Positions 60,973 through 64,000 of a stretch of 64,000 nucleotides of DNA are shown piece after piece. The translations under genes and the position numbers were made by a program. Source of the stretch: Brevibacterium ravenspurgense (GTDB taxonomy: Bacteria > Actinomycetota > Actinomycetes > Actinomycetales > Brevibacteriaceae); contig NZ_LQQC01000004.1 in the NCBI RefSeq assembly GCF_001584615.1, positions 95,006-159,005 of the forward strand, written 5' to 3'. Position 1 is the stretch's first letter. Each line of letters starts with the position of its first letter. The notes under the pieces are model-generated. The model had not been told where the DNA came from and did not search any database. It was given only the letters and a program-made list of their open reading frames with translations.

Positions 60973-61932
60973 TCAGCTCTTATGGGCAACGCCCTTCTTC
61001 CAATAGCCCATGAACGACACGCACTGGCGAGGGACTCCACGCCCCTGAACGAGCAGGCGCCGCATGGCAGTGACCGCCCCGGATTCTCCGGCAATCCAGT
61101 AGTAGACATCGTCGGCTTCTGCGTCCTCTACTGGAGCGAGATCTTCTCCGTTTCGCGAGAACTGCGGTGTTTCCCACACCATTGCGCTCGCGTCGTCAGA
61201 AGACGCATCGAGTTGCGGCTGGTCACCAGGTTCGCTGCCAGACTGCGCGGCCGATGCAGCTGCTTCGAGTGCACTGATCAGGAGGTCGCCGTGGTCGGCA
61301 TTCTCGCTTTCGCGGACGAGCCAGTGGATCCTGACGCCATCAGGCGCATCGACGCTCTGCTTGTCGGCCTCGGTCGGCACCTCGATGAAGGCTTCACCTG
61401 TGGTGCCCTCCGGCCATTCAGAGAGCGTCTTGGCAATGGCCGGCAACGCGGTTTCATCACCGTACAGCTGCACGGTCTTGCAATCTCCGGGGGAAAACTC
61501 AATGCCGGCGCCGGAGTCATCGTCGATGCTCGGAGCAATGACGAGCAGTTCATCGCCCGGTTTGGCTTCTTCCGCCCAACGGGACGCAGGGCCGGACTGG
61601 CCGTGCTCGTCGGTGTGGAGAACGAAGTCGATGTCGAGCTCTGCTCGGTTCTGCGATGCCTGGTTAGGGTCTTCGGGGCGGCGGAAGTCGCGAACACTGT
61701 ATGTTCGCATGATTCCGCGCTCGTCTTCCGGCAGAGCTCTTCTCACCTGGATCCCTTCTGGACCCGCAGGCAGATCCGGAAGACCTTTGAGCCCCGGGAT
61801 GATGATCTTGATGCGCAGGTCGCGGGTCACCCGCGCCGGTCCCATCTGGTCAACACCTGTGAACGTCACTCGCTGAAAGTTAGGGGTGATGCGCTCGCTG
61901 CGCAGAACGCTGACGCGAAACGGCATATACAT
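60973..61932 (-). CDS. Siderophore-interacting protein (FAD-dependent ferric reductase)
   Basis: The protein has 319 residues. The FAD-binding domain has RITPNFQRVTFTG and the arginine-tyrosine site GIMRTYSVRDFRRPE near residue 95. The second domain (about 155-319) ends in YYWIAGESGAVTAMRRLLVQ and VSFMGYWKKG. It reduces ferric siderophores in the cytosol to release iron. It has a long Ser/Asp-rich insert (about 225-260) compared with ViuB. It follows the ABC genes on the same strand by 16 nt, with GGAGCC before the ATG. Confidence 0.9.
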   Translation of the reverse strand: MYMPFRVSVLRSERITPNFQRVTFTGVDQMGPARVTRDLRIKIIIPGLKGLPDLPAGPEGIQVRRALPEDERGIMRTYSVRDFRRPEDPNQASQNRAELDIDFVLHTDEHGQSGPASRWAEEAKPGDELLVIAPSIDDDSGAGIEFSPGDCKTVQLYGDETALPAIAKTLSEWPEGTTGEAFIEVPTEADKQSVDAPDGVRIHWLVRESENADHGDLLISALEAAASAAQSGSEPGDQPQLDASSDDASAMVWETPQFSRNGEDLAPVEDAEADDVYYWIAGESGAVTAMRRLLVQGRGVPRQCVSFMGYWKKGVAHKS

Positions 61933-61947
61933 GGGGGGCTCCTTCTA

Positions 61948-62844
61948 TCAGTGGGGTGCGTTGATGTGTGCTTGGCGGATGAAGCCGTCAGCGTGGTGGC
62001 GGCCAATGGGCATGATCGACGGCAATCCCGACACAGGATCTGCGACGATTGACGCTTCAAGGTCAAAGACATCTCGCAGTGTTGTATCGGTGATGACGTC
62101 GTGAGAGCTTCCGGCGCGCTTGACCGTTCCGCTGCGCATTGCGACAAGCTCATCCGAATACCGGGCCGCGAGGTTGAGGTCGTGGAGAACCATGATGATC
62201 GTTGTGCCGCGCTGTCGATTGAGATCCGTCAGCAGGTCGAGAACCTCAAGCTGGTGTTTCAGATCCAGATATGTCGTCGGCTCATCGAGCAGAAGCACAT
62301 CTGTCTGCTGGGCAAGTGCCATGGCAATCCATACGCGCTGGCGCTGGCCACCGGACAGCTCGTCGACAGGGTGGTCTGCGAGATCTGCGATCTTCGTGTC
62401 CTCGAGTGCGCGCGCTGTCGCCTCAAAATCCTCGGAACTCCAGCGGCCGAAGAGACCCTGGTGAGGTGTTCGTCCGCGCCCAACGAGGTCGAACACCGAT
62501 ATGCCCTCAGGTGCGGTCGGCGTCTGCGGCAGCATCGCAACCCTGCGTGCCAGTTCCTTCGATCCGAAGTCGGACAGCGGCCGTCCGGCCAGTTTCACAG
62601 CGCCGCCGCTGGGCTTGATGAGCCGGGCAAGGGTTCGCAGGAGAGTCGATTTGCCGCACCCGTTGGAGCCGATGATCGATGTGATCCGCCCAGCGGCGAA
62701 TTCATGGTGCACCGAGTCGACGATGCGGCGATCGCCGTAGCCCGAGCTGAGGTTCTCAGCCGCCAGGCTCCAATAATCTGCGGGCGACGTGGGTGAGGAG
62801 AGTGCAGACATCGTCGATCGGGCCTTTCTGTTTCGGAATGTCAT
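61948..62844 (-). CDS. Iron-siderophore ABC transporter ATP-binding protein
   Basis: The protein has 298 residues. Walker A SNGCGKSTLLRTLARL is followed by the signature ELSGGQRQRVWIAMALAQ and Walker B VLLLDEPTTYLDL. The FepC/FecE-type ATPase energises ferric-siderophore import. The start at 62844 overlaps the permease stop (ATGA). A later ATG at 62812 has no clear ribosome site, and the first 12 residues may not be translated. Cotranscribed with the permease upstream and the reductase downstream. Confidence 0.92.
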   Translation of the reverse strand: MTFRNRKARSTMSALSSPTSPADYWSLAAENLSSGYGDRRIVDSVHHEFAAGRITSIIGSNGCGKSTLLRTLARLIKPSGGAVKLAGRPLSDFGSKELARRVAMLPQTPTAPEGISVFDLVGRGRTPHQGLFGRWSSEDFEATARALEDTKIADLADHPVDELSGGQRQRVWIAMALAQQTDVLLLDEPTTYLDLKHQLEVLDLLTDLNRQRGTTIIMVLHDLNLAARYSDELVAMRSGTVKRAGSSHDVITDTTLRDVFDLEASIVADPVSGLPSIMPIGRHHADGFIRQAHINAPH

Positions 62845-63851
62845 TTTCGAGTGCGGATGAGCAGGGCAATGAGGAGCGGAGCGCCGAGCGCGCCGGTGAC
62901 GACGCCGACGGGATAGCGCGTCCCGAATGCGAATTGACCGATCGCGTCGGCTGTGAGGATGAGTGCCGCGCCCACTAAACCGGAGGGAAGGATGAGGGAC
63001 GCCCCGGCAGGGAAGAGTCGGGACGCAATCGGACAGGCCATGAAAGCTGCGAACGCGATGGGGCCCGCAACGGATGCGGCGGCCGCAAGGAACAGAACTG
63101 CGGCCATCAGCAGAGCTGGACGGAGCATCCGCGACCTCACGCCCAAAGCTTCGACAGTGTCATCGCCGAAGCGCAGCAGTGCGAGGCGATTCGAACCGAG
63201 AACTCCCACACTCAGAGCTGCCGTCGCTGCGATGAGGGCGGGCCAGCCCTGTTCAAAGCTCACGCTGTTGAGAGACCCGGTCAGCCATCGAACTGCTGTC
63301 GGGGCATCCCATGCGGCAGCTCTCGACAGCACATAGGACGTCCACGACTGCATCACGGCGCCAACGCCGATGCCGATGAGGATGAGCTTCGGTCCCGAAC
63401 GTGGCCGGGGCACCAGAACGAAGACCGCTGCGGCAACGACAAGCGAAAAGATCAGCGAAGCAGCTGACACCGCCGCGGTGCCCCAGTGGAAGAACACGAT
63501 TGCCGTTGCGCCGGCAGCCGAGGCCGCGCTGGAGATTCCGATGATGTCCGGCGAGGCCAGCTGATTGCGCAGCAGGGTCTGGAACAGTGCCCCAGAAACC
63601 CCGAACGCCGCCCCGACGGCCGCACCGACCGTTGCGCGCGGAAGCCGGAGGTCGCCAACGGCAAAAGAGGCGCCTGGGACGGTGTGGCCGGTGAGAACGG
63701 CCCAGACTTCGCTCGGGGAGTAGAACACGTCGCCGATCATGAGGCTGCAGAACCACAGGACGAGGACCACTGCTGTAAGAACTGTCAATCGGACCACAGT
63801 GCTCAAGCGCGCTGACCGGCGAGCAGAGCGCAGATGTGTCACAGCAGTCAC
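62841..63851 (-). CDS. FecCD-family iron-siderophore permease
   Basis: The protein has 336 residues, GTG start with GGAGG 6 nt upstream. About nine to ten helices, with the FecCD hallmarks LPRATVGAAVGAAFGVSGAL and GIGVGAVMQSWTSY, and the C-terminal PIAFAAFMACPIASRLF segment. It forms the channel of a ferric-siderophore importer. Only one permease is found in the window. Many systems have two and a binding lipoprotein. These may lie upstream beyond the window or be missing. Confidence 0.9.
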   Translation of the reverse strand: MTAVTHLRSARRSARLSTVVRLTVLTAVVLVLWFCSLMIGDVFYSPSEVWAVLTGHTVPGASFAVGDLRLPRATVGAAVGAAFGVSGALFQTLLRNQLASPDIIGISSAASAAGATAIVFFHWGTAAVSAASLIFSLVVAAAVFVLVPRPRSGPKLILIGIGVGAVMQSWTSYVLSRAAAWDAPTAVRWLTGSLNSVSFEQGWPALIAATAALSVGVLGSNRLALLRFGDDTVEALGVRSRMLRPALLMAAVLFLAAAASVAGPIAFAAFMACPIASRLFPAGASLILPSGLVGAALILTADAIGQFAFGTRYPVGVVTGALGAPLLIALLIRTRK

Positions 63852-63926
63852 AGTCCGCCTCCTTTTGCTCGCCTAGCTGTACTAACCGGGGACGTTGGTT
63901 GAGTTTGTGTGTTGCGGTGGCATAGG

Positions 63927-63986
63927 GAAGACCTCTGGTGTGGAATGAAGGTGCTCTAATCCGCTCACTCGACACAAGAGGTCTTC
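63927..63986. other. Long hairpin and possible start of an insertion sequence at window edge
   Basis: GAAGACCTCTGGTGT (63927-63941) and ACACAAGAGGTCTTC (63972-63986) pair at 14 of 15 positions around a 30-nt loop. An ATG (63990, M-V-H-S) follows 4 nt later and runs off the window. Such hairpins precede some transposase genes. The evidence is only positional. Nothing else is visible between the permease start (63851) and the end. Confidence 0.35.
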
Positions 63987-64000
63987 TTGATGGTCCACTC

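Noticed and set aside
63253..63975. 240-residue open frame on the minus strand at the window end
   Set aside because: It overlaps the FecCD permease in another frame. The permease has a ribosome site and family motifs.
1..64000. tRNA, rRNA or riboswitch genes
   Set aside because: I saw no cloverleaf with conserved T-loop, no rRNA segment and no recognisable riboswitch core, but a covariance search was not possible.

Overview
The window is high-GC DNA from an actinobacterium. The evidence is a mycothiol S-conjugate amidase, a WhiB protein, a PdtaS-type histidine kinase, a 1600-residue NAD-glutamate dehydrogenase, many actinobacterial DUF families and frequent GTG starts. The order rmuC, ispH, xseA/xseB, DUF4245, glpX and fumC suggests Micrococcales. 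A Brevibacterium-like host is plausible, but I could not test this. I saw no rRNA, tRNA or CRISPR array.

Layout. Bases 1-6100 hold the end of secA, an Rv3235-family/LysM pair, an excisionase-type HTH protein, a SAF-domain (CpaB-like) and ParA/MinD-like (CpaE-like) pair, and DUF6912 and DUF2505 proteins. Bases 6100-16700 hold NAD-GDH translationally coupled to the sensor kinase, then whiB, the quinone reductase lpdA, an intergenic repeat array, and the biotin carboxylase/BCCP subunit of acyl-CoA carboxylase. Bases 16900-32350 are core housekeeping: maf, an SGNH protein, an AI-2E transporter, greA, mca, trhA, uppS, fumC/carbonic anhydrase/glpX, xseB/xseA, ispH and rmuC.

An 8.85-kb foreign island (about 32701-41554) is inserted inside an LLM-family flavin monooxygenase gene. 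The two halves of that gene lie at 32448-32690 and 41557-42393. The island carries a SulP anion transporter with a MerR-type regulator, a decayed plasmid replication/mobilisation operon (rep-mobC-relaxase-coiled-coil gene) flanked by an inverted repeat of about 530 bp, and a mercury-resistance cassette (merR, merA and a MerT-like protein). Its ends carry 15-bp imperfect inverted repeats inside a short duplicated att-like sequence. No recombinase gene is present.

After ychF comes a second accessory block (44626-50949), a defence island. It contains a type III restriction-modification system with a non-canonical nuclease site, an Abi_C abortive-infection protein and a HigBA toxin-antitoxin pair. 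Bases 51000-64000 hold tag, an amphi-Trp protein, two tandem paralogous lipoproteins, a P1B metal ATPase behind two large palindromic operators, a sortase-anchored alkaline phosphatase with a small sortase-substrate-like protein, a TetR/small-multidrug-export pair, a formamidase/acetamidase, and an iron-siderophore cluster (FecCD permease, ATPase, siderophore-interacting reductase). The last 75 bases hold a strong hairpin and an ATG that may begin an insertion sequence.

A recurring regulatory feature is a -10 hexamer (TANNNT or NANNNT) placed 6-7 nt before the start codon of about 14 genes. This is the geometry expected for leaderless mRNAs and it fixes several starts.
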